From JAUIET01 sp964352475 (GTDB lineage: Bacteria; Pseudomonadota; Gammaproteobacteria; Pseudomonadales; JAUIET01), in the NCBI GenBank assembly GCA_964352475.1, contig CAYGSL010000005.1, positions 62,001 to 126,000 on the forward strand: 64,000 bases of DNA, in the 5' to 3' direction. Under the pieces are notes generated by a model that worked only from the letters and a program-made list of their open reading frames with translations, did no database searches and was not told where the DNA came from. How positions within the stretch are numbered: the stretch's first letter is position 1; each line of letters begins with the position of its first letter. This document shows, piece by piece, positions 18,304 through 27,386 of this stretch. The position numbers and the translations under genes were made by a program.

Positions 18304-18911
18304 TTAGGCGCGGGGTTAAACTGCAAAGCAAACGACACCGGCACGGCTTGACTGATGGCGGTAAGGCCGGCAAGTTCGCGCAGTTTATCCACGCCTGCTG
18401 TCATATCGAAACTCCCTGCATTAACGATCACGGGCGCAATTGATTGAACCAAAAGACCGCCCTCGGCGAGGCGAGTAACACTAACGTTGCTGTTCATTGT
18501 TTGAGTCTTACCGTGCAAATCCAGAGTCACCTCGATATCCGTAGTCACCTGCTGCCCCGCTTTTAATACATTGGTCTGATGATCTGCGAGCGGCACGGAA
18601 ATATTTGCAGTCGCAAATTGCGCAATCTTGAACAGGTGCTCGCGCATGCGTTCATTGCGGATAGGAATGCCGGTTTCTACCGACACTAGCCCCACCTGTA
18701 CTTGAGCCCGTTCACCTTCCGTAACAAAACCCGACAGGCTGTTAAAGCGATGCGTTTCTGCGATAACACTGTTCTTCACGCTTATGAATTGCAAGTAGCT
18801 TTGCTCATTGTCGAGCACGTGCGAGTGTTGCTCGCCAGATGGTCCGATGATGTTACTGCTGCAAGCCACTAACGTGAGCAAGGAAGCAACGACAATTATC
18901 AAGTTACGCAT
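18300..18911 (-). CDS. YceI-like lipoprotein
   Basis: A 203-residue exported lipoprotein. The signal peptide (residues 1-17) ends in the lipobox LVAC with lipidated Cys 18; the next residue is Ser, which favours the outer membrane. Residues 36-200 fit the YceI lipocalin-like barrel: LQFISVKNSVIAETHRF, IRNERMREHLF and the strand-rich tail with GLTAISQAVPVSF. YceI proteins bind polyisoprenoid or similar hydrophobic ligands in some cases. The ligand here is unknown. It converges with the antiporter gene with a 4-bp overlap of stops. Confidence 0.85.
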   Translation of the reverse strand: MRNLIIVVASLLTLVACSSNIIGPSGEQHSHVLDNEQSYLQFISVKNSVIAETHRFNSLSGFVTEGERAQVQVGLVSVETGIPIRNERMREHLFKIAQFATANISVPLADHQTNVLKAGQQVTTDIEVTLDLHGKTQTMNSNVSVTRLAEGGLLVQSIAPVIVNAGSFDMTAGVDKLRELAGLTAISQAVPVSFALQFNPAPN

Positions 18912-18965
18912 GAGAAAAACTCGTAAAGACTAAGTGGTGAAAGCCTACAATAAACGCCCAAAAAG

Positions 18966-18993
18966 AAAAACCCCAGCATAAGCCAGGGTTTTT
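18966..18993 (-). terminator. Rho-independent terminator of etfBA
   Basis: On the minus strand, an 8-bp outer stem (AAAAACCC paired with GGGTTTTT) with a small internal loop lies 23 bp past the etfA stop and ends in a T run. Confidence 0.75.
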
Positions 18994-19016
18994 CGGGCCA
19001 GAGCAATTAACAAAGC

Positions 19017-19946
19017 TTACAAAGCTTCGGCTAGCTCTGGCAGCGCTTGAAACAAGTCAGCAACAAGACCGTAATCTGCAACCTGGAAGATCGGTGCATC
19101 TTCATCCTTATTGATTGCTACGATGACCTTGCTGTCTTTCATACCAGCAAGGTGCTGAATCGCGCCGGAGATGCCAACAGCAATGTAGAGATCAGGTGCA
19201 ACAATCTTGCCCGTCTGCCCTACTTGCATGTCATTAGGCACGAAGCCCGCATCAACAGCGGCCCTTGAGGCGCCCATGGCAGCACCCAGCTTATCAGCCA
19301 CCGCTTCAATCAACTTGAAGTTGTCGCCGTTTTGCATGCCGCGACCTCCAGAGACAACAATCTTTGCCGAGGTTAATTCAGGTCGGTCTGAAACGGCTAC
19401 TTCTTCACCAATGAAGGTAGATACGCCGGCGTCGTGAGCGGCATCAACACTTTCGACGGCAGCGGAACCACCCTCGGCTGCTACGCCATCAAAACCAGTA
19501 GTACGAACAGTGACGACCTTAATAGCGTCTTCCGATTGCTCAGTAGCAATGATGTTACCCGCATAGATCGGTCGCTCAAATGTGTCAGCACTGATCACAG
19601 CCGTGATATCAGAAATCTGCGCAACATCCAGCAGAGCCGCCACTCTTGGCATAGTATTTTTGCCATTAGTAGTTGCCGGTGCAAGTATATGCGTATAGTT
19701 TTTCCCGAGGTCTGCGATCAACAGCGCAATGTTTTCAGCGAGCTGATGTTCATAAACGGCATTGTCGGCACTAAGCACTTTACTAACGCCAGCCACTTGC
19801 GCAGCTTCATTAGCGGCTGCAGAGCAATCTGCACCTGCCACCAGCACGTCAACGTCTCCGCCGATTTCAGTAGCCGCAGCAACCGTGTTCAGAGTCGCCG
19901 CTTTGAGACTGGCATTATCGTGTTCTGCAATCACTAATATACTCAT
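19017..19946 (-). CDS. etfA: Electron transfer flavoprotein alpha subunit
   Basis: The FAD-binding subunit of ETF, which accepts electrons from acyl-CoA dehydrogenases and passes them to ETF-ubiquinone oxidoreductase. 309 residues, the normal size. The C-terminal FAD motif is clear: VVSGGRGMQNGDNFKLIE, GFVPNDMQVGQTGKIVAP and YIAVGISGAIQHLAG. It is the second gene of etfBA: its ATG shares one base with the etfB stop (TGATG). The divergent ETF-QO gene next to it completes the electron path to quinone. Confidence 0.96.
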   Translation of the reverse strand: MSILVIAEHDNASLKAATLNTVAAATEIGGDVDVLVAGADCSAAANEAAQVAGVSKVLSADNAVYEHQLAENIALLIADLGKNYTHILAPATTNGKNTMPRVAALLDVAQISDITAVISADTFERPIYAGNIIATEQSEDAIKVVTVRTTGFDGVAAEGGSAAVESVDAAHDAGVSTFIGEEVAVSDRPELTSAKIVVSGGRGMQNGDNFKLIEAVADKLGAAMGASRAAVDAGFVPNDMQVGQTGKIVAPDLYIAVGISGAIQHLAGMKDSKVIVAINKDEDAPIFQVADYGLVADLFQALPELAEAL

Positions 19947-20695
19947 CAGATAACCTTCGCCTCGTTCTTCAATTTATCAACCAGTTCAGCAACGCTTTCC
20001 ACCTTGATGCCAGCCTGACGCTCTGGTGGCGGCTCAACTTTCACCAATTTCACGCTTGGTGTCACATTGACGCCCAGTTCGTCCGGGGTTTTTACATCCA
20101 ACGGCTTCTTCTTCGCTTTCATAATGTTGGGCAGAGACGCGTAGCGCGGCTCATTAAGCCGCAGATCACTGGTAACCACCGCAGGTAGCGTCAAACTGAT
20201 GGTTTGCAAACCACCGTCAACTTCCCTGGTGACCTGAGCTTTGCCGTTTTCAATCTTCAACTCGGAAGCAAAAGTGCCTTGGCCCATATTGCCAAGTGCA
20301 GCCAACATCTGACCGGTTTGGTTGTTATCACCGTCGATGCTTTGCTTGCCAAGAATTATGATCTGAGCTTCTTCTTGCTTGGCAATCTCGTTTAGTATCT
20401 TCGCCACACCCAGAGGTTGAACATCGTCTTCGGTTTCAACCAGGATGCCCCGGTCTACACCAAGCGCCAAAGCAGTACGAATTTGCTCTTGAGCCGTCTT
20501 GGGACCTACTGAAACTGCAATAATCTCGCTTGCGGTGCCGGCTTCTTTTAAACGCACAGCTTCTTCAACAGCGATTTCGCAGAATGGGTTAATGGACATT
20601 TTTACGTTGTTCAGATCTGGCCCGCTGCCATCTCCTTTTGGACGTACTTTTACGTTGTAATCAGCAACGCGTTTAACTGCTACTAATACTTTCAT
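19946..20695 (-). CDS. etfB: Electron transfer flavoprotein beta subunit
   Basis: The AMP-binding subunit of ETF, 249 residues. The start MKVLVAVKRVADYNVKVRP, the segment MSINPFCEIAVEEAVRLKE, and GKQSIDGDNNQTGQMLAALG (AMP loop) are typical. The C-terminal extension MKAKKKPLDVKTPDELGV is the recognition-loop region that contacts dehydrogenases. It starts at ATG 20693-20695, 243 bp from the divergent ETF-QO start, and heads the etfBA operon. Confidence 0.96.
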   Translation of the reverse strand: MKVLVAVKRVADYNVKVRPKGDGSGPDLNNVKMSINPFCEIAVEEAVRLKEAGTASEIIAVSVGPKTAQEQIRTALALGVDRGILVETEDDVQPLGVAKILNEIAKQEEAQIIILGKQSIDGDNNQTGQMLAALGNMGQGTFASELKIENGKAQVTREVDGGLQTISLTLPAVVTSDLRLNEPRYASLPNIMKAKKKPLDVKTPDELGVNVTPSVKLVKVEPPPERQAGIKVESVAELVDKLKNEAKVI

Positions 20696-20877
20696 GTATA
20701 TCTCGTTTTTGCCGGGAAGTGATTTCTAAGCCTATCGATTGATATGGCAAAAAAACGCGCTGTATGGTGCCGCTAAAGGTAGTACAGGTCAAGTATGCTC
20801 ACGTCTATATTTTACCGGTTCTCGACAGGCGGACGCTATAAAACCTTTGGTATCAGATAGATAGGCCGCTTATAAGC

Positions 20878-20907
20878 TTGTGCATGGAAATCATCGATCT
20901 GTATAAT
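20878..20907 (+). promoter_or_regulatory. Probable sigma-70 promoter of ETF-QO
   Basis: TTGTGC (20878-20883), an 18-nt spacer and a perfect TATAAT (20902-20907). Transcription would begin near 20914, leaving a leader of about 25 nt before the TTG start. Confidence 0.65.
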
Positions 20908-20938
20908 ACCGCCGCCTGAAACCCCTGTGGAGAACACC

Positions 20939-22585
20939 TTGGAAAGAGAAGCGATGGAATTTGATGTGGTCGTCGTTGGCGCAGGTCCCGCGGGGCTGGC
21001 CACCGCCTGCAAACTGGCCACCATGGCCCAGAAAGCCGAGCAAGAGATCACAATATGTGTGGTTGAAAAAGGCTCTGAAGTTGGCGCGCACATCCTTTCC
21101 GGCGCAGTCATGGACCCAAAAGCCATGAACGAGCTGTTTCCTGACTGGAAAGAACGCGGCGCCCCGCTTAACACCGAAGTGAGCAAAGACCGGGTCTTGT
21201 TCAATATCAACCAGACTACCTCGATACCTGTACCCACCATTTTTGCGCCCGGCATGGCCAACCACGGCAACTATGTAATTAGCCTCGGCAATGTCTGCCG
21301 CTGGCTGGCTGAACAGGCCGAAGCCATGGCAGTTGAAGTCTACCCAGGCTTTGCCGCAGCGGAAGTCTTGTATCACGAAGACGGCAGTGTAAAAGGTATC
21401 GCCACCGGTGACATGGGTGTCAGCGAGTCCGGTGAGCAAAAAGACAGCTATATGCTGGGCATGGAACTGCACGCCAAATACACCGTATTTGCTGAAGGCT
21501 GCCGCGGCCACCTGGGCAAGCAGATCATTAGCAAATTCAAGCTGGATGATGGCAAGGAGCCGCAACATTACGGCATAGGCTTCAAGGAGTTATGGGAAAT
21601 AGACCCCGCCAAACACCAGCCTGGCCTGGTAATGCACACCATGGGCTGGCCGTGCGCCAAGAAAACCGTCTCAGGCAGCTATCTGTACCACACAGAAGAC
21701 AATCAAGTGGCTCTCGGATACGTAGTACCCCTGAGTTATGAAAACCCGCACCTGTCACCTTTCGACGAATTCCAGCAATGGAAGCAGCAAGCGGAAGTGA
21801 AAGCCTATCTGGAAGGTGGCAAGCGACTCACCTATGGCGCGAGAGCGCTGATCAAAGGCGGCCCTCAGGCACGCCCCAAGATGAGCTTTCCCGGCGGCCT
21901 CTTGATTGGCGATGACGCAGGTACGCTGAACTTCGCCCGCATCAAAGGCACGCACACTGCCATGAAATCCGGCATGCTGGCCGCAGAAACACTGTTTGAA
22001 GCTCTGACTGGCGGTGCCGAAGGCCACACCGACCTGGACAACTACGGCGATCGCTTCCGTAAATCCTGGCTGCACGATGAACTGCAAAAATGGCGCAACT
22101 TCGGCCCCATGGTGCACAAGTTTGGCGCCATCATTGGCGGCGGCCTGTCGTTTATTGATCAAGGCATTCTGCAAGGGAAACTGCCCTTCACCATGAGCGA
22201 CAAAACGCCGGACCACGCGACCCTTAAGCCGGCGGCTTCCATGCCAAAAATAGAGTACCCGAAACCAGACGGCGTCTTGAGCTTCGACAAGTTGTCGTCA
22301 GTGTTTCTGTCTAACACTAATCACGAAGAAGACCAGCCGTGTCACCTAACACTTAAAGATGCGTCAGTACCAATCGAAAAGAATCTGCCAATGTACGACG
22401 AGCCCGCTCAGCGCTACTGCCCGGCTGGTGTATACGAAGTGGTTGAGAAGGAAGGCGAACAATTATTCCAGATTAATGGCCAGAACTGTGTGCATTGCAA
22501 AACATGCGATATTAAGGACCCAAGTCAGAATATTGTTTGGGTGACACCTGAAGGCGGTGGTGGGCCGAATTATCCTAATATGTAG
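20939..22585 (+). CDS. Electron transfer flavoprotein-ubiquinone oxidoreductase
   Basis: It moves electrons from reduced ETF to ubiquinone at the inner membrane. The FAD site is VVVVGAGPAGLATAC at the N-terminus; the 4Fe-4S ligands are in RYCPAGVYEV, NCVHCKTCDI at the C-terminus; SFPGGLLIGDDAGTLNFARI is the second FAD contact. I choose TTG at 20939 (548 residues): GGAG lies 6 nt before it, and Pseudomonas homologues begin with Met followed by the same ERE-x-MEFD sequence. ATG at 20954 would remove those conserved residues; GTG 20927 overlaps the ribosome binding site. It is divergent from etfBA. Confidence 0.95.
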   Translation: MEREAMEFDVVVVGAGPAGLATACKLATMAQKAEQEITICVVEKGSEVGAHILSGAVMDPKAMNELFPDWKERGAPLNTEVSKDRVLFNINQTTSIPVPTIFAPGMANHGNYVISLGNVCRWLAEQAEAMAVEVYPGFAAAEVLYHEDGSVKGIATGDMGVSESGEQKDSYMLGMELHAKYTVFAEGCRGHLGKQIISKFKLDDGKEPQHYGIGFKELWEIDPAKHQPGLVMHTMGWPCAKKTVSGSYLYHTEDNQVALGYVVPLSYENPHLSPFDEFQQWKQQAEVKAYLEGGKRLTYGARALIKGGPQARPKMSFPGGLLIGDDAGTLNFARIKGTHTAMKSGMLAAETLFEALTGGAEGHTDLDNYGDRFRKSWLHDELQKWRNFGPMVHKFGAIIGGGLSFIDQGILQGKLPFTMSDKTPDHATLKPAASMPKIEYPKPDGVLSFDKLSSVFLSNTNHEEDQPCHLTLKDASVPIEKNLPMYDEPAQRYCPAGVYEVVEKEGEQLFQINGQNCVHCKTCDIKDPSQNIVWVTPEGGGGPNYPNM

Positions 22586-22632
22586 TTTCGCATCCCCACG
22601 TCAACTACCGAGCAGCAAAGGTAGCACTGAGG

Positions 22633-22657
22633 CGTTGAGCCGAGTATTGGCTCAACG
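22633..22657. terminator. Perfect hairpin between convergent genes
   Basis: A 9-bp perfect stem (CGTTGAGCC and GGCTCAACG) with a 7-nt loop sits between the ETF-QO stop and the DUF1285 stop. No T run follows on either strand, so it is a transcript-end structure of uncertain mechanism. Confidence 0.4.
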
Positions 22658-22700
22658 TCGGTCCTGACGCTAAAGAGGAACAGCACGAGTGATAGTTAAC

Positions 22701-23398
22701 TCACAAACGGCCAAGCGAGAATTCAGCGTTTCCTGATCTCAAAACCAAGAGCGAACTCTGCCCTTCCAAGCGCTGCTCACCCCACTCCACCCACTCATAA
22801 TAAACACTACGACCAACCTTAGCCCAAAGNNNNNNNNNNNNNNNNNNNNNNNNNNNNNNNNNNNNNNNNNNNNNNNNNNNNNNNNNNNNNNNNNNNNNNN
22901 NNNNNNNNNNNNNNNNNNNNNNNNNNNNNGCTCACCCCACTCCACCCACTCATAATAAACACTACGACCAACCTTAGCCCAAAGCCCACGCCGAATATAC
23001 ACATAAGGTATGCCATCCCGTAGCTCCACAGCGTGCTCAGAGCCAAGCTGAAGCGAATCATCCATATTGGTCCGAACCGCCACATGTGACACAGACTGCT
23101 CATCAGTAAACCGGGTTGATTCAACAATCATTAACGGCGCATCAGTAACTTTAATTCGCAGCTTCTCTACCGGTGTTACCAGGTAATATTGCTGGTCTTC
23201 CTCCAGCTGAAGAATCGAGGCAAATAGCTTACGCAACTCCTTGCGCACAATTTCAGAACCCTCATGCCACCAGCTGCCATCTGAGCGTATTTCAATATCG
23301 ATTGCAGCTGAACGCTGTGGATGCCATTTTTCAATCGGTGGTAGATCTCGATATTCTATGTCCGAAATCGTCTCAAACAGCGATTGAAGCGTGCTCAT
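22701..23398 (-). CDS. DUF1285 protein, interrupted by a false assembly gap
   Basis: The gene starts at ATG 23398 and reads correctly to about 22930, where 100 N residues interrupt it. The 55 bp on both sides of the N run are identical, so the contig ends overlap. Collapsing one copy and the N run gives a continuous 543-nt ORF of 180 residues that ends at TGA 22701-22703 with the tail LVLRSGNAEFSLGRL. DUF1285 hallmarks: DLPPIEKWHPQ near the N-terminus, IRSDGSWWHEGSEIVR, FASILQLEEDQQYYLVTPVE, and PLMIVESTRF. The family fold is known from structures but the function is not. Reading straight through the N run gives a wrong C-terminus. Confidence 0.85.
22775..22829. repeat. Left copy of 55-bp contig-end duplication
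   Basis: Identical to 22930-22984 and abutting the N run. It is best explained as unmerged overlap of two contigs, not biological duplication. Confidence 0.9.
22830..22929. other. Scaffold gap of 100 N
   Basis: Exactly 100 undetermined bases, the conventional size for a gap of unknown length. The flanks overlap, so the true gap length is probably zero. Confidence 0.95.
22930..22984. repeat. Right copy of 55-bp contig-end duplication
   Basis: Same 55 bp as 22775-22829, on the other side of the N run. Confidence 0.9.
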
Positions 23399-23405
23399 GA
23401 TTACC

Positions 23406-24587
23406 TTACGCAGGTTGCTCGATTAAGCGCACGTTGATAACACCGTCAATCCCACGAATCTCTTCCAGCAAGGCTTCTTCAGGCTGGTCCGCGATATCAA
23501 TCAAGGTATACGCAACTTCGTCGCGGCTCTTGTTTAACATGTCTATAACGTTAATTTCGTGGTCCGAAATGATCGCAAGGATGCTACCCAACATTTTAGG
23601 CACGTTTCTATTGCTGATCGCCAGCCGGTAACCTTCGCTGGGCTCCAAGGCAAGCGCCGGGAAATTCACAGAATTTTTGATGTTGCCATACTCAAGGAAA
23701 TCACGCACCTGCATTGCCGCCATCACCGCACAGTTCTCTTCCGCCTCCAGCGTGCTCGCACCGATATGCGGCATCAAGATAGCTTTCGATTCGCGAATCA
23801 ATTCGGGAGAAGGGAAATCGGTAATATAGTGTCCAAGCGTGTCGTCTCTCAGCGCCTGCGCCACGGCCTGCGTATCAACGACTTCGGAACGGGCAAAGTT
23901 CATCAACCTTGCCGTCGGCTTAAAGTGTTTCAACAGATCTGAATTAATTAAACCGCGGGTGCTGTCCAGCACTGGCAGATGCAGACTAATGAAATCGGCT
24001 TTTGACACAAGTGACGGCAGGTTTTCCATGCTTTGCACATTACTAGGCAAACGCCAGGCGGCCGCCACAGAAATAGCCGGGTCATAACCCATTACCTTCA
24101 TACCCAACATCAAACCCACTTCCGCAACCAGTGAACCGATCGCACCCAGACCTACCACTCCCAGGGTTTTGCCAACGAGCTCTTCGCCCTTAAAACGCTT
24201 CTTCTCTTTTTCCAGAAGCACATTCAATTCGCGCTCGTCAGTAATGTCTCTCAAGGTACGAACGTATTCCATGCCGCCGGCAATATCACGCGAGCCCAGC
24301 AGCAAGCCAGCCAGCACCAGTTCCTTAACCGCATTGGCGTTAGCGCCTGGTGTATTAAAAACGACGATGCCGCGATCTGTGCAATGAGTCAGGGGAATGT
24401 TGTTCACTCCCGCTCCAGCACGCGCAATCGCCTTAACCTCTGGAGTGATCTCACCCTCTGCAAGCTTGTGGCTGCGCAACACAATGGCATCAGGGTTGCC
24501 AATTACGCTGGCAACTTCATATTGAGAACGGGGGAATTGTTCAAGGCCTTTCAGAGCGATGGCATTGAGGGTCAAAATTTTATGCAA
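23406..24587 (-). CDS. serA: D-3-phosphoglycerate dehydrogenase
   Basis: It oxidises 3-phosphoglycerate with NAD as the first step of serine synthesis. 393 residues: substrate domain (AIVLRSHKLAEGEI, ARAGAGVNNIPL), Rossmann domain with GVVGLGAIGSLVAE (near 145) and the catalytic stretches NFARSEVVDTQAV and MPHIGASTLEAEENC (His). A C-terminal ACT domain (about 320-393, NVPKMLGSILAIISDHEINV) suggests serine feedback. It resembles the compact ACT-containing type rather than the longer form. It lies 7 bp upstream of the DUF1285 start, same strand, so the two are likely co-transcribed. Confidence 0.93.
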   Translation of the reverse strand: MHKILTLNAIALKGLEQFPRSQYEVASVIGNPDAIVLRSHKLAEGEITPEVKAIARAGAGVNNIPLTHCTDRGIVVFNTPGANANAVKELVLAGLLLGSRDIAGGMEYVRTLRDITDERELNVLLEKEKKRFKGEELVGKTLGVVGLGAIGSLVAEVGLMLGMKVMGYDPAISVAAAWRLPSNVQSMENLPSLVSKADFISLHLPVLDSTRGLINSDLLKHFKPTARLMNFARSEVVDTQAVAQALRDDTLGHYITDFPSPELIRESKAILMPHIGASTLEAEENCAVMAAMQVRDFLEYGNIKNSVNFPALALEPSEGYRLAISNRNVPKMLGSILAIISDHEINVIDMLNKSRDEVAYTLIDIADQPEEALLEEIRGIDGVINVRLIEQPA

Positions 24588-24704
24588 GGTGTACTCCGTT
24601 GATTACCACTTTAATAATTGTCTGCGCGCTCTGCGCAGAAGGCGCCGCAGTTTATCAGAAAGCGGCGCGTATTTCTCTTGCAGCGACTCTGTAAACACAC
24701 TAAA

Positions 24705-25457
24705 TCAACGAAAAGCCAGCGATGTTTCTTTGAACGACTCCAGTGGAACAACAGAGAAGGGTATTATTCTCGACAGCTTTTGCGGCGCTGCTATTGCTGC
24801 TGCATGCTCTACGCCCACGTCAAACAATTCGAAATGCCACTGCGAGGTGTCTGTTTCCAATGCAGGTACAGCACTAAATGTGATGGGTCTGGAACCAAGC
24901 TCAAACGAAAAATCACCCAAAGGAATAGCAAGCCCCTTGCCTTTGGCCTTGATGTAGCTTTCCTTCAGCGACCAGTAATCGAAAAAGCGAAAATGCTGAC
25001 GTGCTTCATCGTTCGAAAGCAGCTCGGCAACTTCACGCTCGGAAAAAAATCGATGTGCAATATCGGCCGCCCTAACATTGTTCCGGCGCTTTTCCACATC
25101 GCAGCCTATCTCGCAATCGGAACTGACCGCCACAGCAGCGTAACCATCCGTATGTGACAAACTGAACTGCAGATGTTCAAAGCCCTGATTCACGACAAAA
25201 GGCTTGCCGTGCTGGTTTTTTTCGAAGCGCCACTCTCCAGGCTGTAGACCCGCGTACTGACTCAGCACATATCTAACCAAGGCGTGACTCACCCTGAACA
25301 TGAGTGCGTGACGCTCAAACTTAAAACGATCTCGACGCTGTTGCTCGCTGGCATCCAGCACCGCGTCTATCCGGGTTAAATAGTCGAGCTTATTGGTAGG
25401 TAATGATTCTGGTCGACATGACCAAAAATGCGCTTCCTGAGCAGGCAGGGAAAGCAT
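24705..25457 (-). CDS. 4'-phosphopantetheinyl transferase, Sfp type
   Basis: It transfers phosphopantetheine from coenzyme A to a carrier-protein Ser. 250 residues. Motifs of the Sfp/AcpT/HetI family: KPFVVNQGFEHLQFSLSHTD (P1-P2), IGCDVEKRR (metal-binding GxDxE) and FFDYWSLKESYIKAKGKG (WxxKEA-like). The length matches the Sfp class, not the 120-residue AcpS. No acpS is visible in this window, so this enzyme could activate the acyl carrier protein encoded at 42.6 kb; Pseudomonas aeruginosa uses a single Sfp-like enzyme (PcpS) that way. That extension is inference. It starts 3 bp after the ppiD stop and so is probably translated from the ppiD transcript. Confidence 0.88.
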   Translation of the reverse strand: MLSLPAQEAHFWSCRPESLPTNKLDYLTRIDAVLDASEQQRRDRFKFERHALMFRVSHALVRYVLSQYAGLQPGEWRFEKNQHGKPFVVNQGFEHLQFSLSHTDGYAAVAVSSDCEIGCDVEKRRNNVRAADIAHRFFSEREVAELLSNDEARQHFRFFDYWSLKESYIKAKGKGLAIPLGDFSFELGSRPITFSAVPALETDTSQWHFELFDVGVEHAAAIAAPQKLSRIIPFSVVPLESFKETSLAFR

Positions 25458-25460
25458 TAC

Positions 25461-27335
25461 TCAGGGGATGTTAACGTCCGCCGCGGCACGCACTGCTTTG
25501 AAGTAATCATCAAACGCACGGTTGCCGGACATTTGAGCGATACTCTGTCGTAATGCCTGTCTTTGGCGAGCGGGTATTCGATTGGCACTGCCCGCCTGAA
25601 CATTGCTCACCTCAACAACAGCATTATCGCCATTGGCCAGTTCCGCAAGTACCAATGCGCGCCCACTAGTGAATTCTTCAGCCGTAAACGCGGCATTAAC
25701 GACGGACCGATCCAGTGATAGCGAGTTTCTTTCAGCCTGTAATTCTATTTGCCAGTCAACGCCAAGCGATTTTGCGGTCTCCTCTACCGAGCCACCCAGT
25801 TGCAGCTGATTAAGAATAGCCTGAGCCTTCTCGCTGGTCGCAGTACGTAATCGCTCAGCCTGTAAATTAGCACGAATGGAGTCACTTACTTCTATCAACG
25901 GTCTTGGAGTTGCCGTTCGAAATTCCTTGAGCCGAACTATGACCACAGATTCTTCACCGAGCTCAATCGCTTCGCTGTTCTGACCACCGGATAAAAACTC
26001 ATCACTGAATGCCAGGTTTCGCACCGCCGACTGGGAGGCAATACCACCGCCTGTGTTGCGATCAAAAAACTCGGTAGTTAGCAGAGGAATTTCAAATTCT
26101 TCGGCCGCCAGGTTCAAATCGTCAGCACCAAACGTGGCGTCTTCCAGTTCTTCAACGCGAGCGATGTAATCGGGCGTCGCTGTCGCCGCTTGCAAGTCTT
26201 TCTCGATGCGAGCCCGACTTGCTTCAAAGCCTGGAAATTCGGTACTGCTTTCTTCAATGAGCTTTAGCAGATGCAGCCCTGATTCCGTTTCCACAACAGG
26301 GCTAACATCACCCGCGGTCATTGTCGCCAGTGCTTCATCAAACTCGGGAAACAATCCCTCCGCTACCAGGCCAAGCATTCCGCCAGCATCAGCACTACCA
26401 CCGTCATCAGAGTATTGGCTGGCGAGGCCTGCGAAATCTTCTCCCGCAGCTAACTTGGCCTGCACTTCAGCGATTTTGGCCTCTGCCTCATCTCGATTAT
26501 CGGGCTGGTCTACATTGATAAGAATGTGTGCGATCGATCGCTCTAATTCCGGCTTATAAGCCGCTTTCTCACGCTCATAGACCTCGCGAACGTCTTGCTC
26601 ACTTACCTCAGCGTAAAAATCGCTGATACTCAATTGCAAGTATTCCAGCTGCACTTGATCAGGCCGCACGAAACTCTGCTGGTTAGCCTCGTAAAAAGCT
26701 TTTATAGCCGCGTCATCAACCGCCGCGATGTCTGCCTCAGTCACTGCGGGCACCTGGATAAAACGAATATCCCGGCGCTGATCGCTTACTTTGGCGGTAA
26801 TACCTAAATCAGCGCTGGTTGCAAAATCAGATTGCGCCAGACCGCTCACCAGATGATTGGCCGTAATTTGGGTTCGAAGTTGATCGCGATGGCCTGATGG
26901 CAGTAAACCATTGGAACGTAACAAGCCTTCATAACGCAGTTTGGAAAACTGACCATTCTCCTGAAACTCTGGCGATTCAACAATCTGCCGGTCAAGCAAG
27001 GAATCAGACGCCACTATTCCCAGGTCATCTGCTTTGCTTTTGAACAATTCACGTTGCACCAGAGACTCCAGCACCTGCGGTTTAAGCATAGCGTCATTGA
27101 TCAAGTTAGGATCATATGACTCACCAAGCTGAGCCTGCAGCTGCCGCTTACGGGTATCAATTCCGTACAACAGTTCTCTTTCTGTTATCTCGGTACCGTT
27201 GACTTCGGCGACATTCTTGTCGCCGCCGCCTTGGAAAAAAGAATCAATGCCGAAGAAAACAAAGGGAACAATCATCAGGGCAACAATACCCTTGGCAATT
27301 GTACTTTGTGAGTTATCGCGAATGCGTTGCAGCAT
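25461..27335 (-). CDS. ppiD: PpiD periplasmic peptidyl-prolyl isomerase / chaperone
   Basis: A membrane-anchored folding helper near the Sec translocon. 624 residues: short cytoplasmic start (MLQRIRDNSQST), one transmembrane helix about 16-33 (GIVALMIVPFVFFGIDSFF), a SurA-like N-domain (NGTEITERELLYGID, LVQRELFKSKADDLGI), a parvulin domain about 262-355 (RSIAHILINV, FAGLASQYSDDGGSADAGGM, FDEALATMTAGDVSPVVET) and a C-terminal domain. Position behind hup, lon, clpX, clpP and tig is the canonical order. Catalytic activity of such parvulin domains is often weak. Confidence 0.95.
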   Translation of the reverse strand: MLQRIRDNSQSTIAKGIVALMIVPFVFFGIDSFFQGGGDKNVAEVNGTEITERELLYGIDTRKRQLQAQLGESYDPNLINDAMLKPQVLESLVQRELFKSKADDLGIVASDSLLDRQIVESPEFQENGQFSKLRYEGLLRSNGLLPSGHRDQLRTQITANHLVSGLAQSDFATSADLGITAKVSDQRRDIRFIQVPAVTEADIAAVDDAAIKAFYEANQQSFVRPDQVQLEYLQLSISDFYAEVSEQDVREVYEREKAAYKPELERSIAHILINVDQPDNRDEAEAKIAEVQAKLAAGEDFAGLASQYSDDGGSADAGGMLGLVAEGLFPEFDEALATMTAGDVSPVVETESGLHLLKLIEESSTEFPGFEASRARIEKDLQAATATPDYIARVEELEDATFGADDLNLAAEEFEIPLLTTEFFDRNTGGGIASQSAVRNLAFSDEFLSGGQNSEAIELGEESVVIVRLKEFRTATPRPLIEVSDSIRANLQAERLRTATSEKAQAILNQLQLGGSVEETAKSLGVDWQIELQAERNSLSLDRSVVNAAFTAEEFTSGRALVLAELANGDNAVVEVSNVQAGSANRIPARQRQALRQSIAQMSGNRAFDDYFKAVRAAADVNIP

Positions 27336-27386
27336 GAGCGCCCGCCCCTTGTTCTTCGGTCAGTTGTTGTGAATGCTACGAACGTT

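Noticed and set aside
22739..23398. 219-residue reading through the N run
   Set aside because: It includes 34 unknown residues and then translates the duplicated contig end in another frame; the repaired gene ends at 22701 instead.
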